Of a DNA stretch of 64,000 nucleotides, positions 47,448 through 59,262 are shown in pieces. Every line of letters starts with the position of its first letter. Positions within the stretch are counted from its first letter, which is position 1. The notes below the pieces were generated by a model that made no database searches, was not told where the DNA came from, and was given only the letters and a program-made list of their open reading frames with translations. The stretch covers positions 92,592,321-92,656,320 of the forward strand of contig NC_083341.1 in NCBI RefSeq assembly GCF_019175385.1, read 5' to 3'. The DNA is from Lycium barbarum (Eukaryota; Streptophyta; Magnoliopsida; Solanales; Solanaceae). Both the position numbers and the translations under genes were made by a program.

Positions 47448-48000
47448 GCATCCACAAAGATAGAATTCGGAATATTGAGCGAAGAAGTTATATCCAAGAA
47501 TATTCAAGAATCCGAGGTTGTGTTCCAAGTGCAAGAAGAAAGATTGAAGGAGTTGTTCTACTGAATAATGTTTTCCAGTTCTTAGGTCTAGAATGTCATA
47601 TTAGGTTTGTGTTATCAAGTGTATCTTCATCCTCTTATTAAGAAGCATAAAAATAGATACAAGTGTTTTAACTTCAAGTTAGAGCCTAGCTTGAAGATAG
47701 CTTGTTAGTCAGAGGCCGGGTAGCAAGGTTGGGATAGGAGTTAGATTATAGAGGTTGTAATTATAACTTGCAGTTGGCTCATTGTTGTAGTGAAGTTGGG
47801 AAAATCCTACGTGTCTGTGGGTCGTGGTTTTTGTCCCCTTTTGAGCCCGGTAGTTTCCACGTAAATATCGTGTGTCCATTACTTACGTGTAGTTTATTAT
47901 TCTGCAAAGACACTAGCATAGAATAGGTACAATAACATGTTCCATCCTTAGACAAAAATTGGTTACGGAAATGATAGGATATAGGTCATGAAATTTAACA
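47448..48000 (+). mobile_element. Ty1/copia 5' LTR, partial
   Basis: It lies directly upstream of a primer-binding site and ends in AAATTTAACA. It contains the CACGTAAATATCGTGTGTC word, familiar from the 3' part of plant copia LTRs. Its left part is missing at the junction with relic I. Confidence 0.68.
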
Positions 48001-48002
48001 AG

Positions 48003-48014
48003 TGGTATTAGAGT
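48003..48014 (+). other. Copia primer-binding site
   Basis: TGGTATTAGAGT is two mismatches from the tRNA-iMet site, two bases after the LTR end and 44 bases before the gag start. Confidence 0.72.
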
Positions 48015-48057
48015 GAGATTCTCTCTATAGAGGTTAACACCTTGAGAGTAAATCAAA

Positions 48058-49080
48058 ATGGATGCACAACCTATACGACAAAACAGTAGGGAATCAATCC
48101 CTAAGTCTCCTTTGTTTAATGGCGAGCACTATGTCACATGGAAGAATCAGATGCATACCTATCTAAAGGTTCTGGACTATAGGTTCTAGTTAATTACTAT
48201 GAACAGACCACTGATTCCCATAAAGATCATGCATGATGGAACTAGAGGTCATAAGACTAAGGAGGAATTATGACTGAATATGATGCAATAATGAAGCTAA
48301 ATAATAGAGCAATAAGCATTCTACATTGTGATATAGGAAATGATCAGTTCTATAGAGTCTTAGGATGCTCGAGTGCCAAAGAAATCTAGGATCTACTGGC
48401 TCAAATTCACAAGGATATATGAGAAGATAAAAACTATTTTCCGTGGAAAGGAGGGAATCAATCAAAGATATGTTTGACAAAGTTGTCAACATTGTCAGGA
48501 ATCTCACAGCAATTGGCAAGATATTCTCAAACGAAGATTTAGTCGAAAACATCCTAAGGCTCCTTTTTCCTTCTTGAAATCTAAAAGTCCTAGCCATGAG
48601 AGAACCCTGTGAGATGAGTACTACGCTGATCATGGATCTTTACTAGCATACGAGGCGAAAGAAAATCGTTCAAAACTAAAGGCAATAGCTGACGAATTAG
48701 ACAACGACATGGAGGAATCAAAAGTAGAAGTCCTTGCTCATAATGATCAACACAAAGGGTATTTATCCTATGGAAAATCAAGCTCTAAGAACAAGAATTG
48801 TTCAACATGGAGAGCAAATGAAACGAAGCATATGACAGCAACATCAAGATCAAGGTCGAAGAAAGAATTAGTGGAAGAAAATTCAAGGCTCTCATAGCCA
48901 TTGAAGATTCACACTCTGGCTTTAAGAAAGATGTCTAAGAAGGTACTCTTGATCTTAGAAGGATTGATGATATTCCTAGAGACAAGCTACTCACACTGGT
49001 AATAAAGTTAAGTGAGGAGTGTTGGAACATGAGCAATGAAAGAGCTGAGCTACTTGGGACCATTGTCTGGTTAATAAAGG
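48058..49080 (+). pseudogene. Ty1/copia gag remnant
   Basis: From the ATG at 48058 the translation shows the typical copia gag start (PLFNGEHYVTWKNQMHTYL, then LDY), as in UBN2-type gag proteins. Further down are weak gag-like words (AKLNNRAISILHC, FYRVLGCSSAKEI). In-frame stops begin within about 45 codons and several frameshifts follow. No protease, integrase or RT is seen before 49086. A short purine-rich AAAGGGG precedes the LTR at 49087. Confidence 0.78.
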
Positions 49081-49086
49081 GGTCCA

Positions 49087-50480
49087 TGTTGATACCTAAT
49101 TTTAGACATCCAATAATTTTATTTAATTACTCAGAGTTCTTGGATCTCAAACGGAGTGAAATATGTATTTTATAAACAAAAATAATTTTTACAAATTTGT
49201 TTTTGATAATAGTTTCCATTTCATTTGGCAAATTAATTTCCAATATATATATATTGTAAGTCATTTAACGTATTTTACATTGTTTTTGCATCAATACTAA
49301 AGTATTTGTCAAAATTAACTCAAAATAGTTCAAAACAATTATTCAATTAATTGTTTAAATGATTAAATATCAGTTGACAATTATTTTACTCCGTTAATTC
49401 AAGAAATTGGTTAATTAAATAAGATAATCAATTTACATTTTTCTAATTTTCATGTATTGGTTATGGTTGTAATTGAAATAGCCAATTAATATGTGCTAAT
49501 CGTGGCTATATTGGAAATAGCCAATTGCATGATTAGAGGTCAAGTAGTTATAATTGCAATAATTAGTCATTTTACACATTCGACCATATTTGTAGAGAAT
49601 TAATTAGTTTTCGCTTTTAATTTGGCTATAGTCAAAAGGTTTAATTCATTGTCATGTTTTAAAATTTGGCTATTTGTTAAAATTGGCACACACACAAATG
49701 CATACATGGATATACACGAATGTACGTGTATAAACATGTATACTATGTATATGTATGTGTGTGTGTGTGTGTGTTGGGGCCCAAACCATTTCCCCTTTTA
49801 TTTTCAGCCAGGCTCAGTACAAGATAGATTGACCCGTCCCAATCACGCGTATAAGCATGAATCCATAGATCAAACACATCATTTGATCTTTTTGGTAGGA
49901 AAGGGTATGAAATCCTAGCCGCCCCTCATTGCATTTCTCTCTCTATGTCTGGTTTGCCGGAAACAGCAAAATTTCAAGCAAGGACTGTGATTTCAGTCAA
50001 TTCCACGCCATTTTGGGTAAGAGCATTAGTTTCTCATACCCTCTCTCTCCTGTTTCCACCACAGAACCACCAAGAAGGTAAAAACCCCGATCCTCTTTCC
50101 TTTTTACTTTTTTTGCTCTCAAGGACAAAACTCTTAATGAAATTTGTCTTATTCTATTTTGAATACATGATTTTTATTCGTTGTCGTTGATATACACGGA
50201 TTCAAGAGAATCCTTTTGCAAATTCACAAGTCCCACATTGGTTCGGGAACTAGAATTAGGGGTTTTGGGGTTCTATATAAATAACCCCAACCTTTCACTT
50301 TACACACACACAAGTCTCATAAATTCAGAGCAAAAATACACTTGTATATCTAGGGATCTAGAAAGTTTGCTGTAACCTTTAATTTACAAATTTTTTCTAG
50401 TATAAAAATTTTGATTTCTTGTTTGTTGCTTGAGTTTCTAGGAGGAGAAAGGATCTCAACTCCAAATCTCTACAAATACT
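49087..50480 (+). mobile_element. LTR relic I' (plus orientation)
   Basis: It begins TGTTGATACC and is homologous to relic I in inverse orientation. It has a TG microsatellite (49756-49776) and a TATA-like box (CTATATAAATA near 50272), followed by a CA-rich stretch as at an LTR transcription start. The right boundary is uncertain. It could be the 3' LTR of a separate element or of the fragment to its left. Confidence 0.65.
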
Positions 50481-51675
50481 GCATATATAAGAAAGGTAAA
50501 TGCTCTTCATTTCTTTATTTTAGCTATGTATTTTAGTTTTGATATGTTGGTGTTTAGTGTTTTTATGCTTGCATGTGTTTGTGTGTTTAATTTGTAAGAT
50601 TAACCTGTTGGTTAGTCTTAATAGTCTTCTTTAGGTTCGATTTAACATAAATGTTTATTGTGTGTTAGTTAATAATCATTAGGTGATTGTTTTGGTTTAA
50701 ATTGTTAATAGTTTAATGCTAGGGTTAGTCAATATTGTTATACCTGATGGGTTGATAAGCATGTTTAATGGAAACTTCATGTTTACTTTCTCAGTGTTAG
50801 TAATACCGTCATTAACTATGCATATACCTAATCATTCATGTATGCTTAAGTAGAATCATTTGCGCTAGCAAACTACTCCTTTACTGCCAAGTATCATCAA
50901 TGATAGCCTAACTATATTTTACTTTAGTATTAATCATTTGTCTGTTATTGATGGTTTATCTTAGCTTTTAGATGGTTAGTATCATGTCCTTATTGTTGAA
51001 TACTCAGCTTCAAATTGATGTTTAGATAAACATGTAGGTACTTGACTCTTAAGAGGCCTAATCTTGAAATCTTTAGTGCATGAGTATACTACAGATTTAA
51101 CCCTATTAGCAATATGCTTTAAAATCTACTTGACATCTGATTTACCCTAAATGCATGAGTTTCGTCATTTGTTGATCCATTAACCAGTCATAGTCCAAAT
51201 AAGAACCAGGTATGAGTTTCACCAAATCATTGGGATCTCTACATGTCAAAATAGACTTGAAATAGTCAGTTATACCCTCTTATACATATTTCCTCCCCTC
51301 CTGCTAGTGTTGGTCTATGTATGCTGATTTTAAAGTCTCTGTTTGATCATGTAGGTCCTTTTATGTGGAAAAATTGAACTTGTTGTTTGCATGTTTGTAT
51401 AAAAATCCAAAAAGTGATACAAAGTTTTTCTGAGAACTGAAAATGATCTTAATGCTATAAGTTTTCCATATTTGAACTCTATTTTCCATATAAGATTTTG
51501 TGTACAAGGTTTAAGTACACATAATGTTGCTGCATTGAAATGGTTCCTTCCAAGTAGTTCTTAACCCTATGTCATGTCTCATCTGTTTGCTTAATTGGTC
51601 ATGCTTGTTTTGTCTATTTAAGTATTAAAGTATGACTGTCTTACATGTTCATAATCCTGTTTGAGTGTGAAACTT
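50481..51675. other. Unassigned AT-rich non-coding stretch
   Basis: I see no ORF of note, repeat, RNA gene or LTR terminus here. It may be the remainder of relic I' or of its interior. The next recognisable feature is LTR J at 51676. Confidence 0.4.
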
Positions 51676-53613
51676 TGTCACGACCCAAATAGGGGATCGT
51701 GCGGGCACCTACCCAATTCTACATAGTAGGCGAACCCTTTTTCTCAAAACACAACTCAATTTGTATAAATGAAATAATAATACAACACTTTGTAATTCTG
51801 ATGTCATGTAAAACCAGAAATGAACAAAAGGGGTACTCATACATTAACCATTTTCCCAAAATCGGGTCCAGACTAGTACACGAGCTTCTAAGATTTACAA
51901 CTTGTCTAAATACATTACAACAAAATACAACCTCTATTTTTGGAATGAAATTAACATATGCTTTTGGAATTGACACCAGAAGATCTAACAAGTCCACAAG
52001 GACAACCTGTAACAATTCTACACCCCGAATGGGATGTAGCGAGAGTAGCATCAGTACAACACTTGTACTGGTAAGCATCATAGGCTGACAACATTTAGGA
52101 GAACATAACAACAATACAAATCAGCATCTAAGAAAGACAGGCAACAACTCAAGTAATTAGCATAATTAGTAAAAGGGAAGGGGTCTATCACGATAGGTAT
52201 ATTCACACATGATTCAATGTTTCAGCCTAAGAATACACTTCTAATCCTCAATCCATTAACTATACAATACATGCCTCATTTCACACAACTAACTCTATGC
52301 ACCAAATAGAATTAACCTAATTATAGTCAGTTGCACTTCAAGTTATACATCCAATCCTTATAGTACGCCTTTCTCACAATAGGGGACTTTACAACCTCAT
52401 TAACAATATAACAAGAACAACTCATCGCACAAACCATGGAAAACACGGGGACACGGGATGCTATATGCAAGGTACACACTCGATCAAATACAATCACAAC
52501 ATAGTCCAGAAGAAAAAACTCAAGAGACAAAAATATCAATGTCAGAATCCATGAAATATAAGAATAAGGTAATGAATGCATATGTAATGCGATGACATGC
52601 AATGGCCAAATGTAATCTCCGTACACACATGATATTGACGAACTACCTCCATGCCTCGATAATCATGACCCATGGGGGACTCGCGAAGTCCATGTACCAC
52701 TCTCATGATCCCAGCAATGACCTCTAGCATCGGACACTCATCCTTTTCATATGCAATTCAGCAAAGACCTCGGATGTTCCTTTGTCTCACTTATCATCAT
52801 CGGTACCAAGTCACACCTCATATCAATGGATCATGTAAATGATGGTGAGTGTAATGCATAATATCAATGCCAAGGGAAATTATAACAATACCAATCGTGC
52901 CACACATGGATACATATCACAATATCAACATTAAGTCAAGTTTTTTCCTCTATCCATGATAATACCAAGATATATTAGAGACAACTGTATCACAATCATA
53001 ATATGGCAGCTAAGTACAAATCCAATATCACACACTGAGCAACAAGCTGATGAATTGCAAAAGACAACAAGCTCGCTAATCAGTCAACAATATCAATCCT
53101 AAGAAATCCATCCCAACTCCATACTCGAAGGCGTAACATACTTCCTCCGACAGTAACTAACTCTACAAATGCTTTGCTAACCAAAAAGGTAAGCTAGGGA
53201 AACAATATAGCTCAAGTCACATGGGTCGAGCCCAATCATACCAACTAGTCAATAACACACACAGGCAAGGAAATACCAAGCTCGAATGACATGCCACACA
53301 TAACAATACCAACCTAGAATTATCTATCCCAACACCGTGTCCGGAGACCTAAACATGCTATCTCTGTCAATCTCTTCTGTACATATATAAAGTCCTAATC
53401 GGAGTTTAACTCAAGTAAACGGTAACCTACTTTGAGGCCGAGTAGGTGCCGCGAACAACCACTTGATCTTCATCTTCTATTTCCAGAAAGGAAGTTGAGA
53501 CGGAAGGGTCTAGTTATAGTACTAAATACAGGTAAGAAAAGTGTCGAGAAATAGGGTACACTCACCTTAATAAGAATCTAAAGCATCTAATATACGACTC
53601 CGAGCCCATTAGG
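51676..53613 (-). mobile_element. LTR J, partial (minus orientation)
   Basis: It begins TGTCACGACCCAAAT followed by CGGGCACCTACCC, the complement of the LTR ends of elements C and G. A CATGACCCATGGGGGACTCG word near 52667 and a GCCGAGTAGGTGCCGCGAAC word near 53437 recur in LTR K. The opposite terminus is not present before K starts. The 129- and 131-codon ORFs overlap each other on opposite strands and have no recognisable product. Confidence 0.65.
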
Positions 53614-55252
53614 TGTCACGTCCCAAATCAAGGAACATGCGGGCACCTACCCTTTTCCCACCTGATAGGCGCACCCAACCTTTTATCAACATTCAAACAA
53701 TAATAGAATAGCCCAACCTACATAAATATCTATCAAATATATATTAGATAACTAAATAAGGGCGAAAATATTACATCAATCCCAAAATCTGGTCTAGGTC
53801 GTACAACAACCACTACATAAGTAAAAGTTTGAATAGATAGTCACAAGATGAAATAATGTCTCAGAAGTAATAAATAAAAATGTAAAATAGGAGGAGTCAT
53901 CCAGGCTACAAATTTGGCAATGTGCTCACCCTAGATGCTCGTCAGCAATGCCTCGCGAGCCAATCCCAAAGGGAAGAAGTCGATCCAGCCATGTACTCTG
54001 CACTCATAAAAAAATGTAGCAAGATAGAATCAGTACAGCAACACGTACTGAGTAGGCATCATAGGGAAACAACAGTTAGCTAACATATATATAAGTAAGT
54101 GACTGAAAGTTAGACATGCTCACAACAAATACAGCAACACTATCCAAGAACAGAATCACAATCACTAATACAAACTCTGAATGTCACCATTAGTACATAA
54201 TACCCAATCCAAATGCCTCCACAAGTATAGATCACAAAGTTCGAATATCATCACAAGTACAAGTACCAAGTCCAAATCCAAAATTACGAATATATAAATA
54301 AAAATCCAATGCAGTACAATGATACACACACGCTCCAGACAGAATAACTCCACCCCTACTAGTCATGACCCATGGGGGACTCGCGATGTCCATGTACCTG
54401 TTGTGATGCACGGCCCGATCCAATATCTATTACAGAATGTGCAACCTGGTCCAATATATGTTGCGGAATGTGCAACCCGGTCCAATATATATGTTTTAGC
54501 AAGCAACCCGATCCTAATGTATAAGTATGAATGCATGTGTGATATCAATGTCAAAGAGAGTATATCAATGCCAAATCGTGCTACATATGGACACCTATCA
54601 CAAGAATCTATCAATATCAATAGTGCCACACATGGACACATATCATGAGAATTTAATAATGTCAACGGTGCCATACATAGACACATATCACGAGGATCTA
54701 TCAATATCAAGTCTAGTATTACCAAGGGCGCAACAAGCCAATAAATCACAATAAGGCATTAAGCCATAATCAAACAACAGTGCCAACCTAAGTACTCCAT
54801 CCCAACTACATACCTGAAGGCGTAACATGCTTTATCCAATAATCACTAACTCTAAATATGCCTTGCTAACTAAAGTCTAACCATAAGGTAAACTATAACC
54901 TACCTGGTAGCCGAGCAGGAGCCACGAACAATCAACTTTTTTCCTTACCCTTTCGTTGCGCCTCAAAATTCTCAAAGTCTAATCATATTCAAACTCCATA
55001 TTAGAAATCATGAACAACAACGCTCATATTGCTATACTTATCATTTGGGTCAAATTCAGCTATGGAGAAAGAGGAAAACGGGCCCACAAGGGTAAAGCAA
55101 TCATTTCAAAAGTGAAATATGTAATTCCATGTTCTAGGAATTCTATCCTACTAAACAATTGCTAAAATAAATCAATAATAGGCTAATTTTGAGATTCAAC
55201 TGAAAACCCCCAATTTGGGTATGAGCCATAATTTTTCAATCTTCAAATTAAT
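53614..55252 (-). mobile_element. LTR K, partial (minus orientation)
   Basis: It begins TGTCACGTCCC and is a relative of J. Inside it are about three 35-37-base units with GTGCAACC(C/T)GGTCCAATAT (54412-54515) and three roughly 60-base units with a TGCCACACATGGACACATAT core (54560-54715). The 109- and 128-codon ORFs are products of these repeats. No far terminus is seen. The sequence stops where element G's LTR begins. Confidence 0.65.
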
Positions 55253-57593
55253 TGTTGCGGGTGGGTCATTATGGTTATTTTGACTACTTTACCCCTGCTA
55301 GTTCCTTTTTGAGACTAGGAGCCAGTCTATTAATAACTTAAGGAGCTAGAATTCTAAAATTAAGGCCTTTGATTGTATTTGTGCACTTGTTTGAAAACTT
55401 GACTTATTTCCGTTGGGGGGTGACTTAGTAAATTTGACCACTATTAGGTATTTGGAGGCCACGGGTGAGTCCATAGCATGTTTTCACATAGACGTGCATG
55501 TTTGGTTTTTATCAGTAGGGCCTCGGATTGATGTTGGATTTTGGGTGAAAAATTGGTGAAAAACCAGAGCTCACTGGCAGGATATGACCGTTGCAGGGGG
55601 TGTACTGCCGCTGAAGTGAGTTTGTCGCCGTAGGGTTTCAGACTTAATGAGGTCCACCATAGTGGTGGGGTTTCCCGCTACAGCGAGACTACTGCAGCGA
55701 AGAGAGGATTGCTGCAGCGGTCGACGGGAGGCAGAAATTGACTTTTATATCATAAATTTCAAAGTCATTCCCCACATAACACCAAAACAGTTCTCAAGAA
55801 GAGTAATAGGACATTTTCTAAGGCTAGGGAATTACTCCTCATTCAAGGTAAACTAATCTCTATGTATTTCATTCCCTATTCTTCTTCAAGTTCCATGACT
55901 AGCTTAAGGTCCTCTAATGGTGAATGAAATATTGGAACCCTAGAAATAGTAAGCTCTTGGATAATGAATGGGTTGTTGATATTATTATTATTTATTAATC
56001 TAGGAGTGTAGAGTATCACTTTCTAGGATTAGAATTGATAACTTATGGTGGAAATTTCATATTGAGACCTAAGGTTCTAATAAAAATGAGAACTTTAGCA
56101 TAAAAACTGCTTGAAAGGGGTTGAATCGATTAGAAACCCATGAATTGGAATAGTATGATTATTGGGATTGTAATTATGATAAGTTCATTACTAAATGATG
56201 TTTTCGCCATTTAAAAAGGGTAGAAGTAATTGGGTTTTCTTTCCCAATTATTGTTCTTGTTATAGTAAATGATCCATTACTAACTTAGCATTATATTGCT
56301 AGACTTTGAACATTTTGAACCTTTGCGAAAGGGAAAAGCTCTTGCGGAGTAGGTTGCCTTGTTCCAGTTCTGCATTTGAGGTAGGTTATGATTTACTTGA
56401 GTTAGACTTTGATTAGTTGAATGTATATGTAATAAAATTGATGGGAGAAAGCATGTGTAAGTCTTCGGACATGAAGTCTGGTTGGAAATTCCTAGGTTGG
56501 TACTGATTGACTGATTATGTGGGCTTGTCGCCATTACTTTATTATTGAAACCTGAGGTGAAATTGTTGTGTTATAAAAAAGAAGGATTTCATATATACTC
56601 TTCTTGTTGATTGAGTCGATTACATATCCACTATGTTGATGAGTTAATTTACTTGAGTCTTAATATGACTTGTGCCTTGATTCGTTGTAATTCTTGAGAT
56701 GATGTTGTTGGCTCATCATATTCCATATTGACAGTTGGACTAGAAATACATTTATATTTATATCATGATGAGATACAGAAAGGATGCATATAGAATGCCA
56801 CATTTGACAAGGGGTGAGGGTGTGCCCTAGTTATGGGCTAGTGATCCGAGGTCATTTCAGGAGCGAAGGGTACATAGACACCATGGGTCCCTTGAAGGTC
56901 ATGGATATTTGGGGAAGAATTACCATTTAGCATTTGTGTACACGGTTGAGATACCATTATTGTTGCATTGCATTGCATCGGACTTGTATTATTCTTGTTG
57001 ATGGTTTTGGCTGGACTTATCCTATTCATGTGTTGGCTGATTTCTATTGATGACATTACTTGGTTATGTGCTCTTGTGCCTATCTTGTTAATTTTAGGAA
57101 CATATGCATGATACTAACCTTTGTTTGCCTATGATATCTACCGGTACGTAGTGTTTGTACTCATACTACCCTACTGTACTTGTTATGTGAGTGTAGATCG
57201 TGTGCCAGATACATCTTCCAGACCTCATATTTACCTTGAGGCCAGTTCCTGATCAGATCCGAGGGTGAGCTCCTATCCATGCCATGCCACCTGAAGATCT
57301 TTCCTTATTGATGTCTATTTCACTCCTAGACACTTATGCTATTTCAGACAGTTATTTATTCTTGGACAACTTTAAGTTTAGAGTCCTTATAAGATGACTT
57401 TCGGATCTTTGGGGTTGTAATTGTTAGGATTTCCGTACCTTTATTTATTTGTGGCATGATTAGACAAGATTTATGATTTAATTATGGTTATTGGTTTATG
57501 ATTGTTTAAATGATTAAGTAATTGGATGAGGGGATGGTTCACCCACTAGGGGAATTAGTGTGGGTGCCACTAAAGGTTATTTGGGTCGTTACA
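55253..57593 (+). mobile_element. Element G 5' LTR
   Basis: It ends TTTGGGTCGTTACA directly before a primer-binding site. The start is placed at TGTTGCGGG by comparison with element C's LTR. A palindrome cluster of the CTGCAGCGG type lies at 55588-55726, with a TATA-like TTTATATCATA just after it (55744-55754). The order of blocks follows element C's LTR throughout. Confidence 0.75.
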
Positions 57594-57597
57594 AAGT

Positions 57598-57609
57598 TCG
57601 TATCAGAGC
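57598..57609 (+). other. Element G primer-binding site
   Basis: TCGTATCAGAGC has one mismatch to the tRNA-iMet site, four bases after the LTR. The following leader (57610-57809) contains the GTCTAGTAGAGTCTTG word shared with LARD. Confidence 0.82.
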
Positions 57610-57809
57610 TTTAGGTTTATCGATCTAGTTGTACAAGGACATGTCTAGTAGAGTCTTGCAGATCAGTACAGAGACGTCTATACTTATCTTTGAGAGACTA
57701 TGGGACACTCGGAAAATTCAAATTCTTTCTTTCTTTCGTGTTACATGATTCCAATTGGTATCATGATGATTCATATTGGTATCTAACTTTCCTTTCTATT
57801 CTCTCACAG

Positions 57810-58557
57810 ATGGTGAGGACACATGACGCAGCAGCAGTAAATAAGGTACCCAAGCAGGCTGCTGGGGCTGAGGTCGTGGCTGAGGTAGGGGAGCAGTAGC
57901 ACCAGTAAGGGGCGGGGCTCCTACAACTGGTTAGGCTCATTTTGGGTCCCCCGAGCCCCAGGAAGTTCCAGATGAGGCAGCAGAGGTTGCAACATCACCG
58001 GTTCAGCCAGAGGTAGTTGCTACTCCAGCGATAACAGATGTTATGGGCCGAGTGTTTGATTTATTGAATAGTTTGAATGAGGTAGGTGTGCTACCAACAG
58101 TTCCAGCTGGCCGGGGTATGAGATTGAGTAGTCAGGCTCCAAACAGAGTTCGTGCTCCAGGGGTACAGCATGCTGCAGCCGTGGCCCCACGTTTAGATGA
58201 GACTCTAAGACTTGAGGTATTTCCTAGACTAGTGGCAGTGCTAGTGCTGATCGGTGATGAGCATTATTTGTTTTGGAGGTTCACTAAGATGAAGCCTCCA
58301 GTCATATATGGCACTGAGGTTGAGTATGTTGATGAGTTCATCATGGACTGTCATGAGAGGCTCCATCAGATGGGGGCGGTGGAGAAGTTTGGTGACAAAT
58401 TTGTGGCCTTCCAGCTCTTAGTTGATGCTAAGTTGTGGTGGAGGGCTTTTGTACAATGTAGGTCAGCGGGATTGCCTCCGTTGACATGGACTCAGTTTTC
58501 TCAGGTCTTCTTAGAGAAGTATGTTGCTCGTACATTGAGTGACAGGAAGCATGATGA
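57810..58557 (+). pseudogene. Element G gag, truncated
   Basis: The likely start is the ATG at 57810 (MVRTHDAAAVNK). That frame stops at 57899, and the gag frame is open again at 58043-58557. The latter carries the gypsy capsid signature: MKPPVIYGTEVEYVDEFI, a KLWWRAF block and PLTWTQFSQVFLEKYV. The zinc knuckle and everything downstream are missing because the LTR start L begins inside codons at 58558. It is a structural protein fragment and non-functional as it stands. Confidence 0.85.
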
Positions 58558-59262
58558 TGTTACACCTTGGAAAATTTTCACATCGTTTGCATTATAAGCA
58601 AACTAACGCAAGCCTAACGTGGATGTGAAGACCTTACAAGGTTAAGTAGGATATCCAACAATTTCGCGTCGTTTGCATTATTTGGATTGGTGTTATGTTT
58701 TTGGGAAGGTTTTATGTCATTTGAGATATACATTGTTTAGCATTACCTTGAAGGGGAGTTATAAGGCTCCTTAGATGGTTAATGAAGTTTTATACAAGTG
58801 TCAAGAAGGTTTCATAAGGATTGGAGGTCAAACGAATCGAAAAGAATGCATTTTCGCGAAAATTAAAGTTTGTGGACAAGTATGCGACCGTAAACTAGCC
58901 AAAAATTTGCCATTTTTTGCTGGGCTCACTGCCCAACATCACCCCATGTTTTGGAGGGAGTATGCGGTTGCATATCAAGTTTGTGGTGCTGCATACTCCC
59001 CACAACACAGAGCGGTGGGGCGGTTGAAAACCTTTTTTTAATGTCCAAAAGATCCCATATTTCATATCCACCTCCTACACTTATCTCCCCACATTGTTAG
59101 AGAGTTCTTGAAGGTTCTAAAAAACATTCCAAAACCTTCCACACCATCAAAAGAGAAGATCAAACATCAAGACCCCAAGAAAATTCATGGAAGGCGATTA
59201 TCCTTGTTTCTACTCAAAGTTGTGATGAACTTGGTCTTGGAAGGAGTTGAGTGAGGTGAAGT
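58558..59262 (+). mobile_element. LTR L, 5' part
   Basis: It begins TGTTACACCTTGG, the same start as elements A and F, and interrupts element G gag. Parts such as ATAAGGATTGGAGGT match the minus strand of element D's LTR. The rest lies beyond element M, outside the window. The 88-codon ORF at 58775 has no recognisable product. Possible left TSD: GATGA. Confidence 0.7.

Noticed and set aside
51699..52114. Overlapping 129- and 131-codon ORFs on opposite strands in LTR J
   Set aside because: They lie inside an LTR, have no recognisable product, and are not conserved in the related LTR K.
54319..54754. Repeat-rich ORFs with MDTYHENL-like units
   Set aside because: They are translations of the roughly 60-base tandem repeat in LTR K, not a repeat protein.
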